In this document: positions 1 to 9,290 of the stretch, in pieces
How the letters are laid out: the number at the start of each line of letters is the position of its first letter
Numbering within the stretch: the first letter of the stretch is position 1
NCBI RefSeq assembly: GCF_017104565.1
Contig: NZ_JAAGPD010000002.1
Location: 186,001 to 250,000 of the forward strand
Length of the DNA: 64,000 nucleotides
Reading direction: 5' to 3'
DNA from: Paraburkholderia sp. Tr-20389
Lineage (GTDB): Bacteria > Pseudomonadota > Gammaproteobacteria > Burkholderiales > Burkholderiaceae
The notes under the pieces: model-generated
The model's input: only the letters and a program-made list of their open reading frames with translations
Told to the model about the DNA's origin: nothing
Database searches by the model: none
Translations under genes and position numbers: made by a program

Positions 1-2
1 GC

Positions 3-1478
3 ACCGGTCAGCAACTAGCGGAAACCAGGCTGACGCCGGCGAACGTGAATTCGACGAGCTTCGGCAAGATCGGCTTCGACGCCGTCGACGGCAAGGTCGA
101 TGCCGAGCCGCTGTACCTGTCAAATCTGCCGATTGCGGGCAGCACACGCAACGTGCTCTTCGTCGCGACCGAAAACGACAGCGCCTATGCGTTCGATGCC
201 GATACGGGCGCACAGTTGTGGAAGACCTCCGTGCTTGGCCAAGGGGAAACGCCGAGCGACTCTCTTTCGTGTTTCCAGATCTCGCCGCAGATCGGCATTA
301 CCGCGACACCCGTCATCGATCGCACGCGTGGACCGAACGGCGCGATGTATGTGGTTGCCATGTCGAAGGATGGATCGGGCCACTACTTCCAGCGTATCCA
401 TGCACTCGATATCACCACGGGTGCGGAGTTGTTCGGCGGTCCGACGACGATCAACGCCACATTCCCCGGCAACGGCCCAAACAGCTCGGGGGGCATTCTC
501 ACCTTTGATCCCAGGCAGTATGCGGAGCGCCAATCGCTGCTGCTGCTGAACGGCAACATCTATACAGGCTGGACTTCCCACTGCGATGTCGCGCCGTATA
601 ACGGCTGGGTAATCTCTTACGATGCGAACACGCTGCACCAGTCTTCCGTGTTGAACTTGACGCCTAACGGCTCGGCCGGCGCAATCTGGATGAGCGGTGC
701 GGGCATGGCGTCGGACGGCCAGTCGATTTATTTCCTCGATGCCAATGGCACGTTCGATACGACGCTCAACGCGGGCGGATTCCCGCTGAACGGCGATTTC
801 GGCAATGCGTTCATCAAGCTGGGTACGGCAGTCGGCCTGACAGTCACCGACTACTTCGTCATGTCCAACACGCTGACGGAATCGCAGGCCGACGAGGATC
901 TGGGTTCGGGCGGTGCGCTCGTGCTGCCGGACATGACCGATTCGAGTGGAACGGTCCATCACCTGGCGGTCGGGGCCGGCAAGGACGGGATCATCTATGT
1001 CGTCAATCGCGACTGGATGGGAAAGTTTAACGCTGGGTCCAACAACATCTTCCAGCAGCTCGGCGGCGAGCTGGTCGGAATGGAATTCGGCGCGCCCGCG
1101 TACTACAACAACACCGTCTATTTCGGATCGATTGGTGACAACATCAAGGCTTTTGGCGTAAGCGCCGCCGGACTGACTGCGACGCCTACCAGCAAGACGC
1201 CGACGAGCTTCGGCACGCCGGGCGCGACGCCGAGCATCTCCGCGAACAGCAGCGCGAACGGGATCGTGTGGGCCGTAGAAAACGGCGATACCGCTGTGCT
1301 GCATGCCTACGACGCGGCAAACCTTGCGACCGAACTGTACAACAGCAATCAGGCCGCGAATGGCCGCGACCAGTTCGGCCCGGGCAACAAGTTCATTACG
1401 CCGATGATCGCGAACGGCAAGGTGTATGTCGGCACCCCGACGGGGGTGGCGGTGTTCGGGTTGCTAAACGGAGGGTAG
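3..1478 (+). CDS. PQQ-binding-like beta-propeller protein, 5' truncated
   Basis: The reading frame is open from the first bases of the window, and residues upstream of the first possible GTG (45) already look like the family (TGQQLAETRLTPANVN), so the gene starts outside the window. The visible part is about 490 residues of propeller blades, with repeats of the type VLFVATENDSAYAFDADTG and AMYVVAMSKDG followed by a (V/I)HALD-TG strand, as in pyrrolo-quinoline quinone-repeat proteins. It ends in a closing blade (GKVYVGTPTGVAVFG). Such proteins are usually secreted or periplasmic, but the signal peptide would lie off the window. No dehydrogenase catalytic domain is visible, so an enzymatic role is not supported. 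It converges on actP. Confidence 0.8.
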   Translation, partial: TGQQLAETRLTPANVNSTSFGKIGFDAVDGKVDAEPLYLSNLPIAGSTRNVLFVATENDSAYAFDADTGAQLWKTSVLGQGETPSDSLSCFQISPQIGITATPVIDRTRGPNGAMYVVAMSKDGSGHYFQRIHALDITTGAELFGGPTTINATFPGNGPNSSGGILTFDPRQYAERQSLLLLNGNIYTGWTSHCDVAPYNGWVISYDANTLHQSSVLNLTPNGSAGAIWMSGAGMASDGQSIYFLDANGTFDTTLNAGGFPLNGDFGNAFIKLGTAVGLTVTDYFVMSNTLTESQADEDLGSGGALVLPDMTDSSGTVHHLAVGAGKDGIIYVVNRDWMGKFNAGSNNIFQQLGGELVGMEFGAPAYYNNTVYFGSIGDNIKAFGVSAAGLTATPTSKTPTSFGTPGATPSISANSSANGIVWAVENGDTAVLHAYDAANLATELYNSNQAANGRDQFGPGNKFITPMIANGKVYVGTPTGVAVFGLLNGG

Positions 1479-1515
1479 TCCCGCGTTGCGGGCATGCGCC
1501 GACGCTAGAGAGAAG

Positions 1516-1545
1516 GCGAGTTTTCGCGAAATCGCAAAAACTCGC
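1516..1545. terminator. hairpin between convergent genes
   Basis: GCGAGTTTT pairs with AAAACTCGC (9 bp) and, after one mismatch, GCG pairs with CGC around a short AAAT loop. It lies between the propeller gene and the end of actP and could terminate either; there is no separate T-run beyond the stem. Confidence 0.35.
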
Positions 1546-1680
1546 AAACCGGTTCGACAGATCTCGCAGACTCGCGAAGATGCGGGCTGCGTGACCGGAT
1601 AGCGGAAGCAAAAGCTCTCGCTCTCCAGCCTGTACCGTCTGATCATCCACGATCTTCAACACGTACCGTTACGCGAATCG

Positions 1681-3342
1681 TCAATGACTCGCGCCCTCCA
1701 CTGCACCGATACCCGTTTCCGAGCGTACGGCCTGCGCCTCGAACCCCGCCTGGTCGATGCGCGCGCGAGCGGATCGATCAGTCACCGAGAAAAACCAGAT
1801 GCCGGCAAAACCGATTGCCATCGAGAAGAGCGCCGGCGATGCATACGGAAACGGCGCGCTATCGTGATGAAACACGTCGACCCATACCGCCTTCGAGAGC
1901 ACCGTCAGCATCGCCGCCGAGAACAAGCCGAGAAAGCCGCCGATCGCAGCGCCGCGTGTCGTGCAACCGCGCCACAGCACGGACATGAACAGTACGGGGA
2001 AATTTGCGGATGCCGCCACGGCGAAGGCGAGAGAAACCATGAAGGCGATATTCTGCTTCTCGAACACAATGCCCAGCACGACAGCAATGATGCCTAGCGC
2101 AAGTGTCGTAATGCGCGAAACGAATAGTTCGTTCGCACTCGATGCCTTGCCATGCTTGAACACGGTCGCATACAGATCATGCGAAACAGCGGACGCGCCA
2201 GCGAGCGTCAGACCCGCAACGACAGCGAGAATCGTCGCGAACGCAACGGCGGAAATAAAGCCAAGGAACACGTTGCCGCCGACGGCGCTCGCCAGATGCA
2301 CCGCCGCCATGTTCGTACCGCCCAGCAGTTTGCCCGCTGCATCCTTGAAGACCGGGTTCGTGCTCACCAGAACGATCGCACCGAAGCCGATGATAAAAGT
2401 GAGAATGTAGAAATAGCCGATCCACGTGGTCGCCCAGAACACCGACTTACGCGCTTCCTTTGCATTCGGCACCGTGAAGAAGCGCATCAGGATATGCGGC
2501 AGGCCAGCCGTGCCGAACATCAACGCGATACCGAAAGAGATCGCCGAAACAGGATCCTTGATGAAGTTGCCCGGCCCCATGATCGACGCCTTCTTCTCGT
2601 GCACTTCGACGGCCTTCGCAAAGAGCGCCTCGGGGCTGAAATGAAATTGCCAGAGCACCATGAAGGCCATGAACGTCGCGCCGGCGAGAAGCAGGCAAGC
2701 CTTGATGATCTGCACCCAGGTCGTGGCCGTCATGCCGCCGAAGAGCACATACACCATCATCAGCGCACCCACGATCACGACGGCAATCCAGTACTCGAGG
2801 CCGAACAGCAGTTTGATGAGTTGCCCCGCGCCCACCATCTGTGCGATCAGATAGAACGCGACCACGACGAGCGTGCCCGATGCCGCGAACGCTCGTATCG
2901 GCGCCTGTTTGAAACGGTAAGCTGCCACATCGGCGAAAGTGAATCGGCCGAGATTGCGCAGCCGCTCGGCCATCAGGAAAGTGATGATCGGCCAGCCCAC
3001 CAGAAACCCGATCGAATAGATGAGCCCGTCATATCCGTTCGAGTAAACCGCAGCCGAAATGCCGAGGAACGACGCAGCGGACATGAAATCACCCGCAATC
3101 GCAAGTCCATTCTGGAAGCCGGTGATGCCTCCACCCGCCGTATAGAACTCGGCAGCCGAACGTGTTCTCCTCGCAGCCCATTTGGTGATGAAGAGCGTTG
3201 CAACGACGAACACCACGAACATGCTGATCGCGGTCCAGTTGGTTGCCTGCTTGACCGTCTGTCCGAGGTCGCCGCCGGCGGCAAAGCAGCTTGACGATAC
3301 GCCGAACAGTACGCTCGCCGGAATGATATGACGGGTCTTCAT
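1681..3342 (-). CDS. actP: cation/acetate symporter (SSS family)
   Basis: A sodium:solute symporter of 553 residues, close to the usual ActP length. It should carry acetate and related short acids across the inner membrane. After an N-terminal signal-like segment there are about 13 hydrophobic helices, including [21 protein letters not shown] and [20 protein letters not shown], which are typical of ActP. The frame is open further upstream, but I place the start at [10 protein letters not shown] because its ATG overlaps the stop of the upstream DUF485 gene (ATGA), the standard coupling for this gene pair. No acetyl-CoA synthetase gene is next to it. Confidence 0.9.
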   Translation of the reverse strand: MKTRHIIPASVLFGVSSSCFAAGGDLGQTVKQATNWTAISMFVVFVVATLFITKWAARRTRSAAEFYTAGGGITGFQNGLAIAGDFMSAASFLGISAAVYSNGYDGLIYSIGFLVGWPIITFLMAERLRNLGRFTFADVAAYRFKQAPIRAFAASGTLVVVAFYLIAQMVGAGQLIKLLFGLEYWIAVVIVGALMMVYVLFGGMTATTWVQIIKACLLLAGATFMAFMVLWQFHFSPEALFAKAVEVHEKKASIMGPGNFIKDPVSAISFGIALMFGTAGLPHILMRFFTVPNAKEARKSVFWATTWIGYFYILTFIIGFGAIVLVSTNPVFKDAAGKLLGGTNMAAVHLASAVGGNVFLGFISAVAFATILAVVAGLTLAGASAVSHDLYATVFKHGKASSANELFVSRITTLALGIIAVVLGIVFEKQNIAFMVSLAFAVAASANFPVLFMSVLWRGCTTRGAAIGGFLGLFSAAMLTVLSKAVWVDVFHHDSAPFPYASPALFSMAIGFAGIWFFSVTDRSARARIDQAGFEAQAVRSETGIGAVEGASH

Positions 3343-3644
3343 GCGGCCTCCCGTTTGATGCGGTCGGTGAGTTCGTCGTAAGTGCTGTTCGCGCGACGCA
3401 CGTAAAAGCCAGTGATCGCCACGGTGAACACGATGACGAAGAGTCCGATCGGCATGCCCCACGTCATCACGCCCGCGCCGATCTTCGCCGCAAGCAATTC
3501 CTTGTTGAATGCGACAAGCAGCACGTAGCCGTAGTAGACGACCAGCACAAGGGCGGTCAGCGTCCATCCTAGTCTCGAACGTTTTCGCACGAGTTCATGG
3601 TACGTCGCGCCTGATTTGATTCTCTTTGCGAGTTCCAGATCCAT
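3339..3644 (-). CDS. DUF485 inner-membrane protein
   Basis: A 101-residue protein with two transmembrane helices (about residues 26-45 and 60-82, [19 protein letters not shown] and [19 protein letters not shown]) and a charged tail ending [15 protein letters not shown]485 (YjcH) proteins are encoded just before actP in many proteobacteria, and the 4-bp overlap with actP fits this. The frame continues upstream, but [10 protein letters not shown] is preceded by AGGAGA at ribosome-binding distance, so that ATG is chosen. Function beyond association with the symporter is unknown. Confidence 0.85.
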   Translation of the reverse strand: MDLELAKRIKSGATYHELVRKRSRLGWTLTALVLVVYYGYVLLVAFNKELLAAKIGAGVMTWGMPIGLFVIVFTVAITGFYVRRANSTYDELTDRIKREAA

Positions 3645-4124
3645 CTTCGTCTCCTGCATGAATATCTTTCGCTGCCTGATAAACACCATCATCGTTCGGA
3701 CGAAGCCGAAACGAGTGGCGAACGTATGTGCCTGGGATTCCCATGTACGGGACGTCATCCAATGCTTGCGCGCATGCGCTTTGGACGAGTCGTTGTGTCG
3801 ATGCGCTCCGTGTAACGTTAAGAGCGCCCGCTTACCCGGTTCTTACGCGAAGCAGACTCTGTGGGAGGGGTTTACGAGAGGGTGGAAATTTTCGCGCACG
3901 TGCGTTCGCCGTGCTGAGGACGAGAAGCCTCGAAAGCCGAAGTACTCCACAGCGCATCCTGTATGCGCAAGACGCATCGCGCATTTCCTATCTTCGATCC
4001 TTGCGCGGAGCCACGGTTGAGATGTATCAAGGCTCGACGTATCGCAAGTTCAATGTGTGTTTTGCGTGAATACGCCCGTCGATCGTCATGCGTTCGCCGC
4101 CCCGTGCAGTCGTCTCAGAGAGCG
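3645..4124. other. intergenic region, no gene seen
   Basis: About 480 bases separate the divergent DUF485-actP pair and the alcohol dehydrogenase. Small frames here have poor codon use and no ribosome-binding sites. The region must hold the actP promoter, but I could not pick one out with confidence, and I saw no sigma-54 type GG/GC promoter. Confidence 0.5.
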
Positions 4125-4138
4125 TTGATCTGAATCAA
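4125..4138 (+). promoter_or_regulatory. FNR/Anr box upstream of alcohol dehydrogenase
   Basis: TTGATCTGAATCAA is an exact match to the FNR/Anr consensus TTGAT-N4-ATCAA. Its centre is 63 bases upstream of the adh start, so a start site 41.5 bases downstream (class II activation) would give a leader of about 22 bases. This suggests induction when oxygen is low. Confidence 0.75.
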
Positions 4139-4194
4139 TCGCGCGCCGTCCGCTTGCGCAACACTGCACGAGTCTTTCTTCCGAGGAGCATCAC

Positions 4195-5220
4195 ATGACC
4201 CGCTACATGAAAGCCGCTGTCGTCCGAGAGTTCGGCGCGCCGCTGAGCATCGAGGAAGTCGTCGTCCCGGAGGTCGGTCCGGGCCAGATTCTGGTGAACA
4301 TCAAGGCGTCGGGTGTCTGCCATACCGATCTGCACGCCGCCGACGGCGATTGGCCGGTCAAGCCCACGCTGCCCTTCATTCCCGGCCATGAAGGAGTCGG
4401 TTACGTCGCTGCCGTGGGCAGCGGCGTCAAGGGTGTGAAGGAAGGCGACCGCGTCGGCGTGCCGTGGCTCTATACGGCCTGCGGTCAGTGCGAGCATTGT
4501 CTGAGCGGCTGGGAGACGCTCTGTCATGACCAGAAGAATACGGGTTACTCGGTCAACGGCGGATACGCCGAATACGTACTCGCCGATCCCAACTACGTCG
4601 GGCATCTTCCCGACAACGTCGCGTTCGATGAAATCGCCCCCATTCTCTGCGCCGGCGTCACGGTCTACAAAGGCATTCGCGTGACGGACACACGCCCGGG
4701 TCAATGGCTCGCGATCTCGGGTATTGGTGGGCTCGGACACGTCGCCGTGCAGTACGCAATCGCGATGGGATTGCACGTCGTCGCGGTCGACATTTCCGAC
4801 GCCAAACTCGAACTCGCACGCAAGCTGGGAGCGAAACTCGCCATCAACGCGACGACCACGGACCCTGCCGCCTTCATTCAGAAAGAAATTGGCGGTGCGC
4901 ATGGGGTGCTCGTCACTGCCGTATCGCGCAGTGCATTCGCGCAGGCCCTTGGCATGGTCCGCCGCGGCGGAACGGTCTCACTGAACGGATTGCCGCCCGG
5001 CGACTTTCCTCTGCCGATTTTCTCGACGGTACTCAACGGCATTACGGTGCGCGGATCGATTGTCGGCACACGGCGCGATCTTCAGGAATCGCTCGACTTT
5101 GCAGCACAAGGCAGCGTGCGAGCCCATATCCATCGCGACCGTCTGGAGAATATCAACACGGTCTTCAGCGCGCTTCGCGAAGGTACGGTGGATGGACGAA
5201 TCGTGATGGAACTCGATTGA
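4195..5220 (+). CDS. adhP: zinc-dependent alcohol dehydrogenase (AdhP type)
   Basis: A 341-residue medium-chain dehydrogenase that should interconvert primary alcohols and aldehydes with NAD. Visible features are the catalytic zinc site (GVCHTD and GHEGVG), the four-cysteine structural zinc loop ([15 protein letters not shown]), the Rossmann motif [13 protein letters not shown] and an acidic residue after the second strand (VAVDISDAK), which favours NAD over NADP. The length is normal. ATG at 4195 is preceded by GAGGAG. The exact FNR/Anr box upstream suggests fermentative or microaerobic use, for example re-oxidising NADH by making ethanol or using ethanol as substrate. It converges on a universal stress gene. 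Confidence 0.92.
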   Translation: MTRYMKAAVVREFGAPLSIEEVVVPEVGPGQILVNIKASGVCHTDLHAADGDWPVKPTLPFIPGHEGVGYVAAVGSGVKGVKEGDRVGVPWLYTACGQCEHCLSGWETLCHDQKNTGYSVNGGYAEYVLADPNYVGHLPDNVAFDEIAPILCAGVTVYKGIRVTDTRPGQWLAISGIGGLGHVAVQYAIAMGLHVVAVDISDAKLELARKLGAKLAINATTTDPAAFIQKEIGGAHGVLVTAVSRSAFAQALGMVRRGGTVSLNGLPPGDFPLPIFSTVLNGITVRGSIVGTRRDLQESLDFAAQGSVRAHIHRDRLENINTVFSALREGTVDGRIVMELD

Positions 5221-5227
5221 TACATCG

Positions 5228-5253
5228 TGGCCCGCGAACCAGGCCGCGGGCCA
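5228..5253. terminator. bidirectional terminator hairpin
   Basis: TGGCCCGCG (5228-5236) is the exact complement of CGCGGGCCA (5245-5253) around an 8-base loop, right after the adhP stop and facing the end of the convergent usp gene. There is no T-run, so it may act as an mRNA end-stabilising hairpin. Confidence 0.5.
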
Positions 5254-5289
5254 TGCAACTGCATAGGCAAGACGCCAGGTCTCGAAGCG

Positions 5290-5757
5290 TCAAGCTTGTG
5301 CGTGCCCGCCAGAACCGTCATGCCGGAGCAAAAGAACAGGCCGCTCCGTCGAGCGTACAAGGGACTCCGCGACACTACCGAGCAGGAAACGCTGGGCACC
5401 CCGCCTGCCATGCGTACCCATCACGATGATATCGGCATCGCATTCTTCAGCTGCGCGCGCCAGTACCTCCGACACACTTTCACCGTACGCATCGATCGCC
5501 CGCACATTTCCGCTGACGCCTGATTCTTTGAAGAGCGCGTTCGCCTCCTCGAAAATGCGAGTGGCAGCGCTTGCCGCGGCGGACGGCTCAGGTTCGAAAT
5601 CGAAACGTGCGTTCGCCTCGGCCGGCCATCTGCCGCGGTCCACGACCGACAGCGCGTACACCACGCCGCTGGACAGTTTCGCGAGCCTGATCGCCTCGCC
5701 GAGCGCCATTTGCGCGCTCGCGCTGTCGTCAAGCGCAACGAGGATACGGTCGTACAT
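5290..5757 (-). CDS. universal stress protein (UspA family)
   Basis: A 155-residue single-domain Usp beginning MYDRILVALDDSASA. The C-terminal nucleotide-binding pattern is intact (GTHGRRGAQRFLLGSVAE, the G-x2-G-x9-G-S motif), so it is likely an ATP-binding type. The start is set by GGAGG a few bases before ATG; the frame runs on upstream without such a site. Such proteins often belong to low-oxygen regulons in Burkholderia, and an FNR-like box lies about 90 bases upstream. Its cellular target cannot be read from the sequence. Confidence 0.9.
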   Translation of the reverse strand: MYDRILVALDDSASAQMALGEAIRLAKLSSGVVYALSVVDRGRWPAEANARFDFEPEPSAAASAATRIFEEANALFKESGVSGNVRAIDAYGESVSEVLARAAEECDADIIVMGTHGRRGAQRFLLGSVAESLVRSTERPVLLLRHDGSGGHAQA

Positions 5758-5845
5758 GATGAACCTCCAGTCACGATGCGCGGGCTGCCCGGAACGGCAA
5801 CGACGCTGCATGAACGCCAGTGTGTCCCTGTACCCGGGTCGCTGC

Positions 5846-5859
5846 TTGATTAAGGTCAA
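5846..5859 (-). promoter_or_regulatory. FNR/Anr-like box upstream of usp
   Basis: Read on the minus strand the site is TTGACCTTAATCAA: half-site TTGAC, four bases, half-site ATCAA, nine of ten consensus positions. The centre lies 95 bases before the usp start, which allows a class II promoter with a leader of roughly 54 bases. Confidence 0.65.
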
Positions 5860-5927
5860 CCGAACGGTCCGCATCTTAGCGGGCACGGCGAGAAACAGCG
5901 CGCCGCGCTTTTGCTTTGCGCAGACCG

Positions 5928-5941
5928 TTGATTTACCTCAA
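5928..5941 (+). promoter_or_regulatory. FNR/Anr-like box upstream of cytochrome c
   Basis: TTGATTTACCTCAA matches TTGAT-N4-ATCAA in nine of ten positions. A possible -10 element (GATAAA, 5966-5971) sits at the distance expected for class II activation, giving a predicted start near 5976 and a leader of about 90 bases before the cytochrome gene. Confidence 0.6.
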
Positions 5942-6064
5942 GCGTGTAGCTCGATGCCATGCCACGATAAATAGAACGTAAGGCCTGCATCGCCGAACGC
6001 GTCAACGCTGCGACACGAGAAGATCGACCGCTCGACGCCGTCAGATCCATAGAGGAGCTTTACC

Positions 6065-6409
6065 GTGAGCTACGCCCGCTGGTCCATCCTGATTGCCTGC
6101 AGCGCAGGTCTCTTTGCCGCGGGACTCGACGCGGCGCATGCGCGAATCGATGAACCGACCGAACTGGTCGACCAGCAACATTGCATGTTCTGCCACACGT
6201 CGGATGCGCCCTTTCTGGCTCCGTCGTTCCGTCAGATCGCGGACCGGTATCGTGGCGTACCCAATGCGACGGCGATGCTGGAAATCAAGCTAAGAAAGGG
6301 CGGTCGTGCACATTGGGGTGACACCGCCATGCCGTTGCCTTCCGAACGCGGCGGCCCGCTGTCCGCCGAAGATGCACACAAGCTGGTCGAGTGGGTCATG
6401 TCGCAATAA
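6065..6409 (+). CDS. small periplasmic c-type cytochrome
   Basis: A 114-residue protein with a signal peptide (hydrophobic about 7-20, likely cleavage after AAHA) and one haem-binding motif, CMFCH. A later conserved MPLP gives the distal methionine ligand (TAMPLPSERGGPLS), and the C-terminal helix reads AHKLVEWVMSQ, all typical of class I cytochromes of the c551/c552 type. The start is GTG at 6065, supported by GAGGAG upstream. It would shuttle electrons in the periplasm, possibly to a high-affinity oxidase or a reductase. With adhP and usp it forms a group whose promoters all carry FNR-like boxes. Confidence 0.88.
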   Translation: MSYARWSILIACSAGLFAAGLDAAHARIDEPTELVDQQHCMFCHTSDAPFLAPSFRQIADRYRGVPNATAMLEIKLRKGGRAHWGDTAMPLPSERGGPLSAEDAHKLVEWVMSQ

Positions 6410-6481
6410 CGGGCCGATAGCGCCGATCGATCTGCCTGCGATGACGGCACCAAACCCGCAGCTAACTCACAACTCACACGC

Positions 6482-6510
6482 AAAAAAAAAGCGCCGCAAA
6501 TCGCGGCGCC
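6482..6510 (-). terminator. rho-independent terminator of porin gene
   Basis: On the minus strand, GGCGCCGCGATTTGCGGCGC forms a 7-bp GC stem followed by nine Ts. It lies 30 bases after the porin stop codon. Confidence 0.85.
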
Positions 6511-6539
6511 TCGTGATGCGTTGAATACTTCAGCCGGCA

Positions 6540-7769
6540 TCAGAACCGATGCACGACACCCACGCCCACACCGACCATGCTGCGCGATGACGAAGGCGTC
6601 GAGTTGAAGCCATCGCCCAGCGTCGCCGTCGCGTTGATGATGTTGCCCGCACCGTTGTTGCCGAGCGTCTGGCCGTTCGCGCGCTGATACGCCTGCAACG
6701 CATACAGCCCCGTGCGCTTGGACAGCGAATAGTACTCGGAGAGGTTGAACTGCTGATACTGCGCGCTGCTCGTGATGCCATTGGACTTCGTCGCGCGCGT
6801 ATAGCTATAGCCCGTCGCAAAGTCCCATGCTGCCGCCGGCTTCCAGTGCAGCACGATGCCGCCCGTGTTCCAGATTGCCTCATTGCGGAACGACGAACCC
6901 GCGCCTGGGATGTACTGCACGTTCGTGTACGTCGCCGTGATATCGAACTGGCTGTTGAACGTGTAGCCCGCGCCGACTGCAAAACGTTGCTGCGCCTGCG
7001 CCGTGCGATAACCGTTCGTCACCGCCGACACGCCCGTCTGCGCGCCCGCATTCGACGTCGTCGAGTCGGTGCCGAATGCTCCGCCACCCGCCGTGGAGTT
7101 GTTGATGCGCGAGAAGCCGACCGCCAGGCCGACCGGGCCCTGCTGATACTGCACCGCCGTGCTCCATGTCGAGCCCTGGTTCACGCTGCCCGGCACGCCC
7201 GCGAACGAATACGATCCGCTGAACTTGAAGCCGTACATCGACGGCGACATGTACAGCAGCGTGTTGTTCGCGCGGTAGATCGTATCGAGGCCATCCACGT
7301 CGCCGGGATGCGCGCCGTAGAAGCCGGTGAGCCACGTCGTCGGGCTGTACGGCGAGAGCAGCTGATAGTACGACGCGTACTGGCGGCCCGCCGTCAGCGT
7401 GCCGTACGTGGCGTTCGACACGCCGACGAACGCCTGACGGCTGAACATCAGGTTGCTCGTCGACATCGCGCCGCTGTTGGCGCTGAAGCCCTCTTCCAGC
7501 GTGAAGATCGCCTTCGTGCCGCCGCCCAGATCTTCCGCGCCCTTCAAGCCGAAGCGGCTGCCCGCCCACACGCCCGTGATCATCTTGAACGCCGAGTGAC
7601 CACCCGACGTCGAACCCAGCGTCGTCGAACTCGACTGATAACCGATACCGTTATCGACGATGCCGTACAGGGTCACGCTGTTCTGCGCGAATGCGGGTGC
7701 GTGCGCAGCCGTCGCAACCGAGGCGACAGCCGCGAGACCGATCAGGCGTCGTTGACGGTTCTTTTTCAT
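6540..7769 (-). CDS. outer-membrane porin, OmpC-like (gluconate module)
   Basis: A 409-residue general porin of the Burkholderia type. It has a signal peptide cut after AFAQ-like residues, the family start NSVTLYGIVDNGIGY, the conserved SRFGLKGAEDLGGGTKAIF region, a long beta-barrel and a C-terminal phenylalanine (VGVGVGVVHRF) for barrel insertion. GGAGAA precedes ATG. It lies 96 bases after the MFS transporter gene on the same strand, so it may be co-transcribed and provide outer-membrane passage for the sugar acid handled by the module. It is longer than, and clearly different from, the two 341-residue porins further right. Confidence 0.9.
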   Translation of the reverse strand: MKKNRQRRLIGLAAVASVATAAHAPAFAQNSVTLYGIVDNGIGYQSSSTTLGSTSGGHSAFKMITGVWAGSRFGLKGAEDLGGGTKAIFTLEEGFSANSGAMSTSNLMFSRQAFVGVSNATYGTLTAGRQYASYYQLLSPYSPTTWLTGFYGAHPGDVDGLDTIYRANNTLLYMSPSMYGFKFSGSYSFAGVPGSVNQGSTWSTAVQYQQGPVGLAVGFSRINNSTAGGGAFGTDSTTSNAGAQTGVSAVTNGYRTAQAQQRFAVGAGYTFNSQFDITATYTNVQYIPGAGSSFRNEAIWNTGGIVLHWKPAAAWDFATGYSYTRATKSNGITSSAQYQQFNLSEYYSLSKRTGLYALQAYQRANGQTLGNNGAGNIINATATLGDGFNSTPSSSRSMVGVGVGVVHRF

Positions 7770-7865
7770 TGTGATGTTCTCCAGATGCCTCTTTGAGGCT
7801 GTTATTGATTCGTTGTTCTGATTTTGCTTTTATTGCGGTCCGCTCCGCTCCCTGCCTGACGTTGA

Positions 7866-9218
7866 TCAGCCTGCCGGCGTCGACGTTTTCGACGTGGCGC
7901 GACGAGCGTCTTCGTCGCGGTCGGTCGGCTCGGGAATCGCTTCGATGCGTCCCATCACGAACACGAAAGACACGATGCCCACCGCCAGGATGACGCCTGC
8001 AACCAGGAACGCGTTGGTGAACGAATTCGTCGCGCCGACGATGAAACCCGTCACGATCGGCGCTGCCACGCCCATCAGGTTGTTGGCGAAGTTCATGATG
8101 CCGCCCACGGTACCCACGCCGCCCTTCGGTGCAATCAGCGACGGCAGTGACCAGCCCACGGGCGCCGCTGCCGCGAGACCGCCGAGCGCAATGGAGATCC
8201 AGAAGATCGCCCAGCCCGGATTGACCGTCTGCGTTGCGCCGAATACCGCGAGGCCGAACAGCATGCCCGTCACGAGCACGGCCTTGCGCACGCGCGTCTC
8301 GTCCTTGCCGCGCGCAATCAGGTGATCGATCAGCCAGCCGCCGACGACGAGATCGGTCACGGTGGCCACAGCCCACGGAATCGCAGCAAACCCTGCGGAC
8401 TTCAGGATGCTCATGTGCATCGTCTGCACCAGATAGCCCGGCAGCCAGGTCAGGAACAGATAGAACGAGTAGCCATACGCGGCGAAACCGATCGTCAAAC
8501 CCCAGACCTTCGTCTTGGTCAGCAGATAGCCGAGCATGCCGAACACGCTCGCGCTCGACGTGCCTTCGGGCGTCGCGCCGCCCTTCTGGATGTAGTCGAG
8601 TTCGGCGGGCGAGAGCTTGCTGTCCTTGCTCGGATCGCGATAGATGAGGAGAAACGCGATGAAGTACGCAAAGCTCAGCAGCGCGGTGACGCCGAAGCCC
8701 CAGCGCCAGCCGGCGTTCACCACCACGACGGCGACCAGCGGCACGCCGATCACGTTGGAGAACTTGGCCGCGGCATCGAAGATGGCCGTCGCCAGCGCGC
8801 GCTCCTTGCGCGGGAACCAGTAGCCCGTTGCCTTCGAGCTAACGGGAAAGCCCGGCGCTTCCGCGATACCGAGTACCGCGCGCGCCGCGAACACGCCGCC
8901 GAAGCCGCTCGCGAATACCGTGATGGCCGACGCCAGGCCCCACAGGAATGCGCCCCACCGGCCGACGCGCGTCACACCGTAGCGGTCGAGGAAAAGTCCC
9001 GCCGGCACTTGCAGCAACGCGTACGGCCAGAAGAACGCGCTGAACAGCAGCCCCATATCCGCGGGCGACAGGTTGAACGCCTCCTTCAACTGCGGCGCCG
9101 CCACCGACAGGTTGATCCGGTCGAAATAGTTGATGAGCACGCCAATGCCCAACAGCAGGCCGATCACCCAACGCCGGTTGGGAATGCGCTGCCCTGTCTC
9201 TGCTGATGTGTTTGCCAT
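7866..9218 (-). CDS. MFS transporter, probable gluconate/sugar-acid permease
   Basis: A 450-residue, 12-helix major facilitator of the anion:cation symporter family. The N-terminus has NYFDRINLSVAAPQLKEAF and the loop LFLDRYGVTRVGRWG, as in glucarate/galactonate-type permeases. The charged C-terminal tail is short. It is encoded 70 bases after gntK and has one of the three putative GntR operators in its own leader, so gluconate or a related sugar acid is the likely substrate. Family assignment is firm; the substrate is inferred from context. Confidence 0.85.
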   Translation of the reverse strand: MANTSAETGQRIPNRRWVIGLLLGIGVLINYFDRINLSVAAPQLKEAFNLSPADMGLLFSAFFWPYALLQVPAGLFLDRYGVTRVGRWGAFLWGLASAITVFASGFGGVFAARAVLGIAEAPGFPVSSKATGYWFPRKERALATAIFDAAAKFSNVIGVPLVAVVVVNAGWRWGFGVTALLSFAYFIAFLLIYRDPSKDSKLSPAELDYIQKGGATPEGTSSASVFGMLGYLLTKTKVWGLTIGFAAYGYSFYLFLTWLPGYLVQTMHMSILKSAGFAAIPWAVATVTDLVVGGWLIDHLIARGKDETRVRKAVLVTGMLFGLAVFGATQTVNPGWAIFWISIALGGLAAAAPVGWSLPSLIAPKGGVGTVGGIMNFANNLMGVAAPIVTGFIVGATNSFTNAFLVAGVILAVGIVSFVFVMGRIEAIPEPTDRDEDARRATSKTSTPAG

Positions 9219-9274
9219 CTTGGTCTCCTTTAAAAATCTGCTTTCGGCCAGTCTTTCGGCTGGTTCGATCTGTC

Positions 9275-9290
9275 GAGACAGCGCTGTCTC
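9275..9290. promoter_or_regulatory. GntR-type operator O1
   Basis: GAGACAGCGCTGTCTC is a perfect 16-bp palindrome with a central CG, as expected for a LacI-family repressor. It overlaps the gntK stop codon and lies 57 bases upstream of the transporter start. Confidence 0.75.
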
